Shown here in pieces: positions 45,798 to 57,930 of a stretch of 64,000 nt of DNA. The notes below the pieces were generated by a model. The model made no database searches. It was given only the letters and a program-made list of their open reading frames with translations, and was not told the DNA's origin. The position numbers and the translations under genes are program-made. The stretch's first letter is position 1. Each line of letters opens with the position of its first letter. The stretch is from Sisyra terminalis (lineage: Eukaryota; Arthropoda; Insecta; Neuroptera; Sisyridae): NCBI GenBank assembly GCA_958496175.1, contig OY292274.1, positions 57,918,630-57,982,629 on the forward strand. The letters are read 5' to 3'.

Positions 45798-46034
45798 TTG
45801 CATAAACTGCGAATTGATCGTACGCCATAGAAGCATTTTCACCTTATAACAGGAAAAGCTGAGGTTTGTGATCGATACGGAGATGAGGTATTGGTGAACC
45901 ATATTCGACTTGAGTGCCAAGGAACATATGCTGCGATAAAAAGATACAAAAATCTTCGGAAAATAGAAGACTTTCTCGTTTTAGAACGTAGATTGACAAC
46001 AACCATAAGGTTTTTCAAGGAAGCTGTTTTTTAA
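45798..46034 (+). pseudogene. LINE ORF2 C-terminal tail
   Basis: One frame of 78 codons ending at TAA 46032-46034, interrupted only by a TAG at 45828-45830. It reads LHKLRIDRTP, then KHFHLITGKAEVCDRYGDE, then VLVNHIRLECQGTYAAIKRY, then LERRLTTTIRFFKEAVF. The pattern LRIGRT, H-x-H, C-x2-C-(G), VxHIL-x-C is the segment after RNase H in I/R1-type LINEs. The second Cys of the first pair is Tyr here (CDRYG). Upstream ORF2 is unreadable. It is related in type to the 16.4-kb tail but not an obvious copy of it. Confidence 0.65.
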
Positions 46035-47458
46035 AGAGTTATAAATTTTGAGTAACAACGTTATGTGATGAGATGTGTAGGTACGAGTTAATGTCAATGG
46101 TGAAATGATCGACTTTAGTGAATGATGAGTGCTAAATGTCGTTAACTATACTATTTCAAAAGAAGGAAATAATGGACTAGTTAATAACTAGAGATATATT
46201 TTCCGTCTTAAGCTGATATTACAATTTTCTGCAAAAAATTCACGATGAAAAGGATCAAAATATTTTGTCTTAGATATAAATTTAACACAGGATTGCCCTT
46301 GTGATTGACTTTCAAGACCACATTCAAAGTAAAAGCTTAAGCTCGTTATTCAATTTATTAAATATCACATTTCAAGAATTTGAAAGTCATTTGGTATTGC
46401 AAAAAATAGGGAAGACTTTCATTCTTGACTGAATGATTAAACATACATTTTCGTTCACTGACACTTCAAAGCTTTAATTTAAAATAAATCATTTGGAACA
46501 TCCGAGAAGGAATGACTTGAAATTTAAAATTAAGACAAACCAATGACTGTGGTTTTCGCAATCCCTTTTCCTATTCAGTTGGGATTTTTCGTGAGTTGTG
46601 ATGTAATTCATGAAGGTCCTACCACGACAGTAACGTACAACTGCTTGTTTATTGCGATTTGAGATAATACCTTAACGATTTTGTTGGACAATGGTGTTTA
46701 AAAATTCACGGCATGTTTTCTATAGAAAGCAAACAGGTAGAAAATGTTATAAATATCTCATTTTTTTATGTCAGAAGTAAAAGTTTTGAACTTGGGTAGA
46801 GCTATAAATGCAACTTGGGAAAAATGGGTGTGATATTTTATATAATTTATAATTAAATGACAAAATTTGTTGGCTACTAAGCCTAAGTATATCATTTGAT
46901 GAGATGGCACAAACACTGCGAGCATCCAAGTTTGAACTCGATCTTGACATTAATCCTGTTAATATATATTATAAATGTTTTTGACACACAATTTCATTAA
47001 TAAGCTGTGTTGACTACATTTCTCGGAAAAGTTTTCTATTATATCCGTTTCAATAAAGTGACATTATATCAGAATCTAATTCCTTCTCGTATCGTCTTTT
47101 ACAAAGTTTCTTGAAATGTTACAGAAAAACAATGACTAAAGTTTCATTCAGTAAAAACGTTGAAGTTATGTTTTCTCTTCTTTATGTGAGAAACAAAAAG
47201 AAATTTTTGGTTCTGCAACCCTTAGCCAAAGCATAATTTAAATTCAAAGCCTTTCCAGACTGAACAAAAATCTATCAGAAATCAATTTTAAGTAATGTGG
47301 GTTTTACTATGTGAGTTAATATGAAACAGGAATTTTCCAATAAATGGTAAGCAATTGAAGGCTTGCCAAACCATATTACTGAGGCATTTTTGTTTGCTTT
47401 GATATTTAATCATGATTTTCAATTCGTAAAAGTGTAAATTTTCTACAGTTTTATTATT
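46035..47458. other. No recognisable feature
   Basis: AT-rich; nothing supportable. The 63-codon minus frame at 47288 overlaps the edge of the next element and is chance. Confidence 0.5.
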
Positions 47459-47466
47459 ATAAATAG

Positions 47467-48340
47467 TAGACTGTTTCAAAATAATCGACTATTTTTTTTC
47501 CTTAGGCACTGTGAAAATATCGTTAGAAATGACGAAAAAAAATACTGTTTAAAGTTTCAGTTCTTTAATATTCTTAGTTAAGTTTCTTAATATTCATATT
47601 AAGGTGTACCGCATCGTTAATTTCGATTTCCCATTTAATTAACATAGGAAAAAGTTTTATCTAGACTTGAGAATTTTGTAACTTAGTAACTGAACTGATT
47701 ATTAGTAAGGCTATAACATATTCTTATAGGAAATTTAATGCTCTACAAATCTTATATCTTATAAATTTTCTGTAAATCTAATCCTTCAAAAGTTATTGAA
47801 CGTTATAATTTTAATTTTTTATACAGTTAAAAAAGGATTATTCAAAAAATTTCTCACTTCGATGGATGCAACTCACGAACCGTAAAAAATTTCGAAAAAA
47901 TCGTGATTAATAATTTATAGTAAATTAAGTAATCTACAAAAAAAATCAATAACATTTTCCGATAAAGTTGATAGTTTCACTGGAATTTGAAAAAAATGAC
48001 GAAATTTATCGAGGGTTCAACTTTAACCTTCAATAACTTTTGAAGGAGTAGATTTACAGAAAATTTATAAGATATAAGATTTGTAGAGCATTAAATTTTC
48101 TATAAGAATATGTTAGAGCCTTACTAATAATTAGTTTGGTTACTAAGTTACAAAATTCCAAAGTCTTAAATAAAACTTTTTCTTATGTTAATTAAATGGG
48201 AAATCGAAATTTACGATGCGGAACACCTTAATATGTATATTAAGAGCTGAAACTTTCACAGTATTTTTTTTTTGTCATTTCTAACGATATTTTCACAGTG
48301 CCTAAGGAAAAAAAATAGTCGATTTTGTTAAAACAGTCTA
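47467..48340. mobile_element. Large fold-back transposon with ~360-bp arms
   Basis: Left arm from TAGACTGTTTCAAAATAATC and right arm ending with its complement (GTTAAAACAGTCTA) stay complementary through about 360 bp, including CCTTAGGCACTGTGAAAATA, TACCGCATCG and TTTAATGCTCTACAAATC. The centre (about 47830-47990) is unpaired. An 8-bp TSD, ATAAATAG, lies at 47459-47466 and 48341-48348 (9 bp if a T is assigned to the flank). An 8-9-bp TSD with very long inverted ends suggests a hAT- or Mutator-like non-autonomous element. No coding sequence. Confidence 0.8.
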
Positions 48341-48429
48341 ATAAATAGTATTAAAAATATCGAGTTTTGTGCCTTAAAAGTACAATTCGCCAAGATTAAT
48401 TTTCTATTGCTATTTAGATAAAGACTACT

Positions 48430-49090
48430 GTAGAATCGCATCGATTGATTGTCAGAGCTCACGATGAGCATGCTCTTAGGAAATCTCAGTGTTTTAAAAT
48501 GATTCAAAGAATTTAAATGATGGTTATCGACGTGGAGAACAAATAACGTGAACGAAAGACCATTGAAAAAGTTTTAGGATATCAAATCGTAAAAATTAAT
48601 GGATGAAGATGGTAGTCAAACGTTACAATTTGCAATAGCAGATTTGAATCAAGCTTTAGTGCGAAAAATGGCCATAATATCAAAAAAGGTGATGCAAAGT
48701 ACAGTATAATCTCACTAATCCGGTACTTCGATAGATCGGCAAGTCCAATAATCCGGCATCCTTCGCCTACGCCTCCCTCGCCCCTCTATATCTGTCCATA
48801 CGTTTATTCCTTCTATGAAATGCTTTATTTTATTCATTACCTATGACTTTTTCACTATAATCCAGTAATCCGAGCATTCCAATAATCCGGCACCTTCCGG
48901 TTTTTGATAGTGTCGGATTAATGAGATTACACTGTTATCTTATTGCATAATAATTCCCCTGGCTATACAGAAAAATGATTGAAGGATATAATCGAGATAG
49001 TTGGATGGAAATACTTTCCCATGTAGCTTACCATACTTCTCAGACTTGAGTCCTTCAAATTATTCATTATTTGCATCGATTGTATACGCA
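48430..49090 (+). pseudogene. Mariner-type transposase relic, split by a MITE
   Basis: Plus strand, many stops. The N-terminal part reads AHDEHALRKSQCFKMIQRI, then VIDVENK, RERKTIEKVLGYQI and IADLNQAL. This follows the mariner helix-turn-helix region (KSQC..WF.RFK.GDFDV.N). After the inserted MITE (48702-48934) it continues LLHNNSPGYTEK, LKDIIEIVGWKYFP and, in another frame, SDLSPSNYSLFASI. These correspond to the HxDNARPH block and the SPDLAPSDYHLF block near the mariner C-terminus. The catalytic Asp of HDNA is Asn here. The middle of the gene is missing. No inverted ends can be identified. Confidence 0.6.
48702..48934. mobile_element. pogo/Tigger-type MITE
   Basis: 233 bp with ends CAGTATAATCTCACTAATCC and, reverse-complemented, CAGTGTAATCTCATTAATCC. 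Left flank is TA; right flank TT is one base off TA. Internal repeats of CCAATAATCCGGCA mirror the termini. CAGT-start ends with TA target are typical of pogo-like elements. It sits inside the mariner relic. Confidence 0.8.
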
Positions 49091-50873
49091 CTTACAGTTA
49101 TAGTAGCATTTCACATCTTTCGAAGATCTACAATAATAACTCGATGATGATTTTCGCTCAAATATGAATAATTTTTTTTATATAGAATCCCCAAATTCTC
49201 ATAAATATCAACTTCAATATTTCTAATCCCTTTTTTCTGTTATAATGGTAGCTTGATCAAAAAATAAAGCTTTTAAAGAAAAAAAAGCTTAAAGCTTCTG
49301 TATTAAAGCTTCAATCTATTTTTTTTTGTATATGGTTTCAATATATGTTTCTCACGAAAGTTTAATTGGATTTTACCTGCCTATAAGTGATTTAAACGTT
49401 TTTTTTCTAAATGAGGCTTTTGGGAAATCAAGTATAAAAAGAAAATACGGAAATAATTCCTTCGTTATTTAAATGTTAGTATTAAAACGTTGAAAGAATG
49501 AATGTAAAAACGCAAAACTTATCTTTGAAAAAAGTTTAAAATTCACGATTGTAGTTTTGACTACTTGTTAGTTGTACAATACCATTAATTGTTTCGAAAC
49601 TAAATGACACAAAGCAATTAACTAAAGAGAAGGGACTTCAAAATCAAACAAAAAAATGTTAACAAAGTTTCATTGTCACTGCCGCTTATTATCAACAACT
49701 TAATCAATAACTAAATCTGATGGTTTGAAAGCAGAATGGATGCAAACAATGAAAGTATTGGTATAAAGGTTATATAACATGAAAAATTGACGTCATAAAT
49801 CTTGGTTTGTTGAAACATTTTTGTATATTTTTATTTTTATTTAAAATTGAATAAAACATCCCTGGCATTTCTACAAGAATGGGTTGGAAGGAAAAAATCA
49901 ATACTTATCTTTGTAAATTTGCATAAAGTTATGATCTATATATGTAGATTACAGAAGTATGTGCTTTGTGCATTTGTTGTTTTAATGTTTTGCAAATGTA
50001 ACTAAATTATTTGTAAATTATGAAATGTAGTAGGTATATAATTTGATATTAATTAACTTATACTTGGACCATATAGAATACCGCACCCGTCTCGACATAT
50101 TAATACTTAATACAGAGTGCTTTTACCACCTTCTTTCTAAGAAAACTTTTGATTAGATTTTTCCTCTAAATTTTTACAATTTTGGGAATAATAAATATTT
50201 TTAATAAATAAATTGATTAAATTGTCTTTTTTACGTTATATTTGAATCACAATTGCAGTTGTGATTTTTTTTTTGTTTGGAGATTGAACGTTAAAACAAA
50301 GTATTATGTCATGATTATTGGATATGATTGAAATATGGATTACGGAATGTTAACGGACGTAAAGTGAAATACGTCAATCCCAATAAAACACACTTCGTTA
50401 ATTCTTTTCCAATAAAATATATTCAAATTCTGTTGAAGTAAATATTATTTTTTCGTTTACCTATAAACTTGGCAAGATTTTCAAGTTAATATATATAATG
50501 ACCTAAAATCCAGAATAAGTGCACGTATTTTTTATTTCTTCCTGTAAAAATGTATATTTCTATTACATAAGCCAAATTTTAATTTTCCTGTTAGAATTAT
50601 CCCAAAGTAAATAAGGAAGTTAAGATGAAAAAAGACCTTTAAATACTATTTCATATTAAAGACATTTTCTGTTCTATTTTTTTTCCAAAAAGAGTATTGT
50701 AATAAAGTGCACTAAAATTGAAGTCATACGTAAATGTTTAAATATTCCATAGCACAAATTTTTGAACTAAGATTTGGTTATTATTTCGTGAAACTAATTA
50801 AGATTTGTTCCCCTAATCGTAAGACTTTAGGCTAAAGAAAAATTATTTTCAGAGTACCTAACCATAAGAGTAA
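49091..50873. other. No recognisable feature
   Basis: AT-rich; nothing supportable. Confidence 0.5.
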
Positions 50874-50875
50874 TA

Positions 50876-51836
50876 TTAGGTTGGCGGAAAGTTCTGTCGT
50901 ATTTTTGGTTTAGCGTTATCCTGATGGAAGACAATTCCTTTTCTATTGGCCATAATCGGCCGTTTTTCTTTGATAGCCGCATTCAATTTATCAAGCTGAT
51001 TACAGTAGACACTCGCATTGATGGCCTGCCCCTGTTTGAGTAGCTCGTAGTAAATCGAACCTCTTCTATCCCACCATACACAAAGCATAACTTTTCTTTG
51101 ACGAAGATCTGGTTTTGGAGTCGTTTTGGCGGATGTTCCAGGTTTGCAATAAACTTTTTTTCACTTATCATTCTCGTAGAGTATCCACTTTTCATCTCCT
51201 GTAATGATTTTGTCTGAAAAAACGGTTCCACACTGTTTCTAATAAGAAGAGACGAACAGATTCTCATACGATCTGATAGGCTTTTTTCAGTCAAATCATG
51301 TGGAATCCAAATACTCTGCTTCAAGATAAATTCAAGTTGTTTTATGTGGTCTTCAACAGTAGAATAATGAACGCTGAACTCCTTTGATATTTCTCTAGTA
51401 GTCAGATGTGGATTAGTCTCCAGCCTTGACCGCAAAATTCCATTATCGACCTTGGATGGCCTTCCAGATCGAAAATCTTCTTTGAGCGTGAAATCCCCGG
51501 AACGAAATTTGGCAAACCATCTTTGACAGGTTCGAATATTAACCACTTCACTTCCAAACATGTCACAAATGTTTTTACATGCAATCGATGCGTCGCTTCC
51601 TCTCTGGAAATCGTACAAAATGCAATATCGTAAATGCACTTTATCCACTGCCATCTTGATGGGTATGTACTTCTCAAGTAACTGACGAAAAAATTTGAAA
51701 TTGGTTCCGTTTTATCCCACAAACCATGCGCTAAACAATAAGACCCTTTATAATTCATTTTACCTGCTCGTTTTTCTCTTACAGTCAAAATTACTTCAAA
51801 CGCAGTAAATACGACAAAACTTTCCCGCCAATGTAA
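50876..51836 (-). mobile_element. Mariner transposon, internally deleted
   Basis: 961 bp between TA dinucleotides (50874-50875 and 51837-51838). Ends are inverted repeats of about 30 bp: TTAGGTTGGCGGAAAGTTCT at left and, reverse-complemented, TTACATTGGCGGGAAAGTTT at right, both continuing TGTCGTATTT. Full-length mariners are near 1.3 kb, so about 300 bp is missing, mainly the C-terminal part of the transposase. Confidence 0.9.
50900..51654 (-). pseudogene. Mariner transposase pseudogene
   Basis: Minus strand. It starts MAVDKVHLRYCILYDFQRGS at 51654, close to the right terminal repeat. The helix-turn-helix region follows: TCQRWFAKFRSGDFTLKEDF, RSGRPSKVD, HLTTREISKEFSVHYSTV. Then SIWIPHDLTEKSLSDRMRIC leads to a frameshift. 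In the next frame the catalytic block ITGDEKWILYEND (51184-51204) is present, flanked by in-frame TAG and TGA codons. It continues KPGTSAKTTPKPDLRQRKV, VWWDRRGSIYYELL (near 51070) and GIVFHQDNAKP (near 50910-50940), where the protein is cut and joined directly to the terminal repeat. The TGDEKW and HQDNA acidic residues survive, but stops, a frameshift and the deletion make it dead. Confidence 0.9.
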
Positions 51837-51838
51837 TA

Positions 51839-54239
51839 TATTAATTTATCAATCAGATATGTGACCATTTTACGAAACCAAATTTAATTAAAAGTTTAAG
51901 TGAATTTCGATACTTATAAAATGTTATTTTTACTAATAATAACGTGTAATAAAGTTTAATGGATTAAAATGTCATATCTACATCTCGTACATACATATTT
52001 TATTTCAAACCAAATGTCGAAACCTCTTTATAAATTTATCCAATATAAGATTCAAAAGTTGAAACTTTGAAAATGAAAGATACAAGTTTTACCATTAGAA
52101 AATGAACTTCAGGTTACAGTAGTGATATAAGGGGCTGATTAAGCCTTAGTCTAATTATTTTTATGAATGAAACCTCAATGAATGAAAACAATTTATAAAA
52201 CTAACTTATGTAAAAAATGTCGCAAAATAATTTATTTTTTAAACTCAGAATGTGTTTTAGCTTTGAAAAAAGCATGCACAGTTTTCAACGGAAAGCTAAA
52301 CAAAGAAAACGGAAGTTAATCGCACCACCGTTATACATACGTAACGTAAAGTTATAATTTAAAAAAGAACTGTTGGAAAACTGTTAGAAGTTCAGCTGTC
52401 ATAACTTTCAATGAATTATTTTTACAAAACTTTTCAACTTGTATACAATTTTAACAAGTTTTACGTGATCAAAAAAATGTTTCGTTGGATAATAAATTAC
52501 GTACTTTATATTTTATTTCGTTTTATTGCTTCATTACGTTCGTGGTAAAAATTATTGATGGTACAAAAAGTAAAAAAATATATTTTTTTTAATAATCCTA
52601 CTTCTAAAAGCCCTTAAAACACTTTAGAAAATTTTATAAAAAAAAAATTAAAGACGATAATCGGTGTTAGTCTACTACTTTTATTATAAATATCAAACTT
52701 TAAATAGCACTAAAGGAAAATAGTGAATCTGGGTTACCATAAATATACGTTTTGTAGAATATTCAACTTGTACTTACATCGGTCTGCACCAGATAATATT
52801 AAGATTTATATACTTTCCAGAAAATAATGAAACGTTATGAAATGAAATGCTTTATGTATTTACCTGCTTAATACAGAAACAGAATAGTTAGATTCAACTA
52901 TACGTTAGAAAAATAATCAATATGAATTTTAGGATGTGAACTTTCGACAAATATCAGTTATATGTCAATTATCGGATCAATATCGATTGTAATTGTCAAA
53001 AAGTCACCAGACGATCTACTTATTTATTTATCATTATAAGTGTTTAATAATACCAAATTTCTAAGTTATTTTTTTCTTAATTCCAATTTAAATTTTTCAA
53101 CCGCTTAAAAGTAGTGCCCGAAAAGCTATAGGTCTCGGCTATCAGAAATAAAGCAGAGGTTTAACAAAAAGAATATAATGTTTTGTGGGACCAAATCATG
53201 TACAAGTGGCATTCATTCCAGGAAGGAAGACGTATTTATCAATGGCATGTGACCATCAGTAAATTCCACAAACCACATAAGTAAATTACAGGTACCAAGG
53301 CAAACATTCCACATCCCTTACAAACGTAAGCATTTAAACGTAATATGTGGGCAATTGTGGTATCTGGTGGGAAATGACTCAAATTGTCTTTGAATAATAT
53401 TATGATGATTTACTAGGTAATATTGAAAACCATTTGAATATGTAATGTGTAATTATGTTTGGGAGTTAATAGATTCAGAAATTTCAGTTAAAATAGCTAA
53501 ATTTCACCAAAAATATATTTAGGCAGGCCGAATACCTGCACCATTTGGGTAGTAATAATTCTAATAACACAAAAAGGGCAATAATTGAATCACCTTTCGT
53601 TTTGAAACATCTCTGTTAACATAGAGTAACGGGTGGAAAAACCCTCTGTACATTTACTATGTTCAAATATTATCAGGGGACAGATTGCAATTTCAACAAA
53701 AAATTTGGTAAGAGTCGTAAATTTTAATATTTTGCACATATGGCAGACACCGGAAATAAATTTAAAGAAATCAATAAAATACTTAAAAGCCCTTTAGTCG
53801 TCAGTATAGGGCTGCCGTAACAAAAATAAATTCAGATTCCTATAACAAAATTGACTACAATAACAATGCATACTTTTTGGTTATTTTTATAAGAAGGGAA
53901 ATTTTATAATATGGTTGCATTATTCATTTTGTGCAATACTAAACATCAAAATGTCATGTTTCATATATTTACAAGTCGATATCGTGTTTTAACAAAATGT
54001 TTTTGGCAAAAGAAATCATTGTTTACGAAACAAGTTACTTAAACATCCAAATTCAAAATGTCGTGGACAAACATTTGTTTAAGTCGGTTTGCGGTTTTGT
54101 TCATTGAAATCAAATTGAATCGAACAACGTTCCTATTGTATGGCAGTACGGTGGAATAATTTCAATCAGATGAAACCAATTGGAACATTTCTAGTACATA
54201 TTATATAGTTGATTTAGTGGTATAACGTCTATTGATTCT
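51839..54239. other. No recognisable feature
   Basis: AT-rich, 2.4 kb; nothing supportable. Confidence 0.5.
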
Positions 54240-55880
54240 AAAGATTTTTGGTTTTTTTCAATTAAAAAAGGATAAATAAAGATAAATTTATCAAGACAGA
54301 AAGAGTGAGATAAGTATCAGGGTAAAAAAACTGTAAATTATATACGAAAATTACGAGACAAGTGTAAGAATTTTTATGAACAATTAAAGAATAGATTAGA
54401 GGTCCCCAATTTAACGATCTTGGGTACCTCAGTGCTCGCAAAAGGTAAACAAACTGTAAATTATATAGAAAATTACGATACAAGTGTAAGAGTTTTTATG
54501 AACAATTAGTAAAACAATTAAAGAATAGATTAGAGGTCCCCAATCTAATAGTCTTAGGCACCTAAGTGCTCGCAAATTTGTTCACTATGTCTACAAAATA
54601 TAGAAACATTGAAGATTTTTAAATTTTGCATCAATTAACCTAAACTATTATTTGACCAAAAAAAATAAATATTGAAAGATTTTTGGCTTTTTTTTCAATT
54701 AAAAAAGGATAAACAAATATATATTTATCAAGACAGGAAGAGTGAGATAAGTTTCAAGGTAAACGAACTGTAAATTATATAGAAAATTTCTAGATAAACG
54801 TCAGAATTTTTATGTACAATTAGTAAAACAATTAAAGAATAGATTAGAGGTCCCCAATCTTACAGTCTTGGGTACCTAAGTGCTCGAAAATTTATCCACT
54901 ATGTCTACAAAATATAGAAACATTGAAGCTTTTTTAATTTTTCATGTATTAACCCCAACTCTTATTTAATAAAAAAAAATAAATATTGTCCGGAGCTCAA
55001 TAGACATTCTAAATCGAGCTTTTAGACTTAAAAGGTTACCTTAAAAAAGCACCTATTATTTTCTGAGACCCCCCCTCCAAAAAAAAAACTATGTCATGAA
55101 AGATCGATCCCTTCGTATTCCAGATAGGAATTTATAATTGGCCCAGTTTTGGTTTAGACCTGACCCAAGACTGGTTTAACTCTAAAATTATATCCATAGG
55201 CCAGGCCTGGAAAATAATTTCAATTTAAACTAAAATTTTGAAAAAAAAATATCTTTGAAAAAAAAAACAGGTCGATTTTCACAGCTCAAAATAAAATAAA
55301 TATATATTTATCAAGACAGGAAGAGTGAGATAAGTTTCAGGGTAAACAAACTATAAATTATATAGGAAAATTACGAGACAAGGGTAATAATTTTTATGAA
55401 CAATTAGTAAAACAATTAAAGAATAGATTTGAGGTCCCCAATCTAACAGTCTTGGGCACCTAAGTGCTCGCAAATTTGTTCACTATGTCTACAAAATATA
55501 GAAACATTGAAGCTTTTTAAATTTTGTATCTATTAACCCCAATTATTTTTTGACCAAAAAAAATAAATATTGTCCGGAGCTCAATAGACATTCTTAATCG
55601 AGCTTTTAGACTTAAAAGGTTACCTTAAAAAAGCACCGATTATTTTCTGAGACCCCCCCCCAAAAAAAAACTATGTCATGAAAGATCGATCCCTTCGTAT
55701 TCCAGATAGGAAATTATAAATGGCCCAGTTTTGGGTTAGGCCTGACCCAAGACTGGCTTAACTCTAAAATTATATCCATAGGCCAGGCCTGGAAAGTAAT
55801 TTCAATTTAAACTAAAATTTTGAAAAAAAAATATCTTAGAAAAAAAACAGGTCGATTTTTACAGCGCAAAATAAAATAAA
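54240..55880 (+). repeat. Tandem array of two alternating modules
   Basis: Module a (TTTATCAAGACAGGAAGAGT, then GAGGTCCCCAAT, CACCTAAGTGCTCGC and ACTATGTCTACAAAATATAG) begins near 54286, 54723 and 55306. Module b (GTCCGGAGCTCAATAGACAT, TCGAGCTTTTAGACTTAAAA, GGCCCAGTTTTGG, CCAGGCCTGG) occurs at about 54990-55290 and 55570-55870. Steps between module-a starts are about 437 and 583 bp. The first unit lacks module b but has an internal 130-bp duplication of the GTAAACAAACTGTAAATTAT part. Units b differ at only a few positions, so amplification was recent. Confidence 0.85.
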
Positions 55881-56980
55881 ACACATTACAATTTAAAACG
55901 ATTATAGAAATGATTTTTTTTTTGTTTACTATTGTTGAACTTTGGCGTTAATGCCTGGTCAAGCCTTGGGCCAAGCTTGTATTTCAAAATTTGACAATTA
56001 AATGACCCAAGACTGGCCCTGTTATGAGTATTGGGAGTTCCTACATAGGATTTTTCCTACATTACGATTAATAGTGGTTAACAATTACATGCTACAACTA
56101 ATAGGCTATTATGATGGAAACAAATAAGACGAATGACTTTCTATCGTAAGAGGAAGATTAAATTAAGAAAATTGAAAAAGCAAGTAAAATTATATGATGA
56201 ATTATGATCGTCACATTTCCCTAAATCCCACGATCCTCATTGTTACACTAAGTGATATTCCTCACCTTTATTGTATATGAACGTATGTCATTAAGCGCCT
56301 CAATGCATAGATAATTAACTATTTCTTTAGATTTTTAAAACAACTTAAATCTTATCAGTATGAAAGTTTAAAAAATTTCTTGCCTTTTAATATTGTGAAC
56401 TACAGCATAAAAGTCAATTCCTTTTGATTTCACGTTGTTAATAGAACGCCTTTATCTGAAAAGAAAGAATTATTTAGTTAAAATGTTATTAAAATTTTTT
56501 CTAACAATTTAATATCGTTAAATTGGTGGTACGATGTAAAATAAATTCATTTCTTATACCAAAATAGAGTCGATAGGCATTACAAGTCATTCGAGTACAT
56601 AATATGTGTAATATGCTTACTTCCATTGTAATTTGATTACTTCATAACTTCAACTTAAGGAAGAAATTTAAAAAAATATGAATTAAGAAATTAAGATATA
56701 TTTATTTTTAAATCCACTGGTATTCTTTGAGCTTTCACATAAAAACTTAAAAACATATTTCGTAATATTTAAGCACAATGGACGAAATGGTGATAGTTGT
56801 ATTCTTTTATATATAAATCTTACATATTTTGTATTGTAATTTTTACAATATAAAATTTATATAAAATTTTTTATTTTATATTGAATTTTTAAACTTTTTT
56901 AAATGTAAACTCGTTTCATAACGCCATTTTTTTAACATATATTGAATTGATGCAACTATTCAGTATTAATAAAAAAATCA
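55881..56980. other. No gene; decayed echo of module b at 55940-56030
   Basis: GACCCAAGACTGGCCC and GCCTGGTCAAGCCTTGGGCC resemble the GACCCAAGACTGG part of module b, suggesting an older array edge. The remainder is AT-rich. Confidence 0.45.
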
Positions 56981-57930
56981 TCTATTATTATAAAGAGGAA
57001 AGATTTGATTGTTTGTTTGCTTTGAATAGGCTCCGAAACTACTTGACCGATTTTAAAAATTCTTTCACTGTTGGGAAGCTATACTATTTCCGGTGAACAT
57101 AGGCTATATAAAATTTTCAAAAAAGTTAGGGATCTATACTAAAACTAATAATGTAACCCAAGGTCTAAAAAATTACCAAAAAACATTCTTTAATCGCGTG
57201 CGCTGCGAAAACTATTGGTTATAGAACAAAATAATGTAGTACGATTTTGCAGAACATATCATTATCTAAAAAAAATAGAGCGACAGCATATGTCTAACTA
57301 TTATAGTTATGTCACAATAAGTGATTTTTCATTTTAAAAAATGATTTTTTTCATTATAAAAGCTCTTTTATTTATACTTTGGAATTAATCCTTATCAAAA
57401 TAAATGACTTCATATTTAAGTTTGCTTCAATACCATTATATACCATTATATGACTTGTTGAGTTATTCAATTTGAACATTCCATTCGAAAGATATCACAA
57501 GTTTAAAAATGTAAGTTATTTGAAAAATGTCGCATGGTCACCGCTCTTTACTTATAATTAAGACCAACTTTATTGAACTTGGCGATATTTTTTATTTATG
57601 TATAGATGCTGATTGATTTACAGATTATTTGGTCTACGGTAGGTATACCTACCGTAGCTATACGCAATAGACATACTCTTTTTAGATATTTATAAATATT
57701 TTTTGAAAATTAATTGATTATTACGTAGAGCTATTTTATTCTTTGCAACAGTTTATTAATTATGTCTTTTTCAAGTCGACAAGATAGTATTTTTAAATAT
57801 GATTATGTTTTTCGTAAAAGAAATAAGAAAAATAAAAATTTTCATATACTTACCACTACAAATGGCAAATTTGAAAAGAAAATATAATCTACACCTACGT
57901 TACGCAGACGAAGTTGCGGGGATCAGCTAG
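56981..57930 (+). mobile_element. Non-autonomous Helitron
   Basis: Begins TCTATTATTATAAAGAG after an A, followed by the motif GAATAGGCTCCGAAACTACT, GACCGATTTT and GAACATAGGCTAT common at insect Helitron 5' ends. It ends with a subterminal hairpin (CGCA, loop GACGAAGT, TGCG), then GGGATCAG, then CTAG before a T. Insertion between A and T without TSD is as expected. Length 950 bp, no Rep/helicase coding. The 3' part recurs at 18278-18593. Confidence 0.8.
57637..57660. repeat. Perfect palindrome inside the Helitron
   Basis: CTACGGTAGGTA followed by TACCTACCGTAG is a 24-bp perfect palindrome, kept almost unchanged in the 18.36-kb copy (first base differs). Confidence 0.85.
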
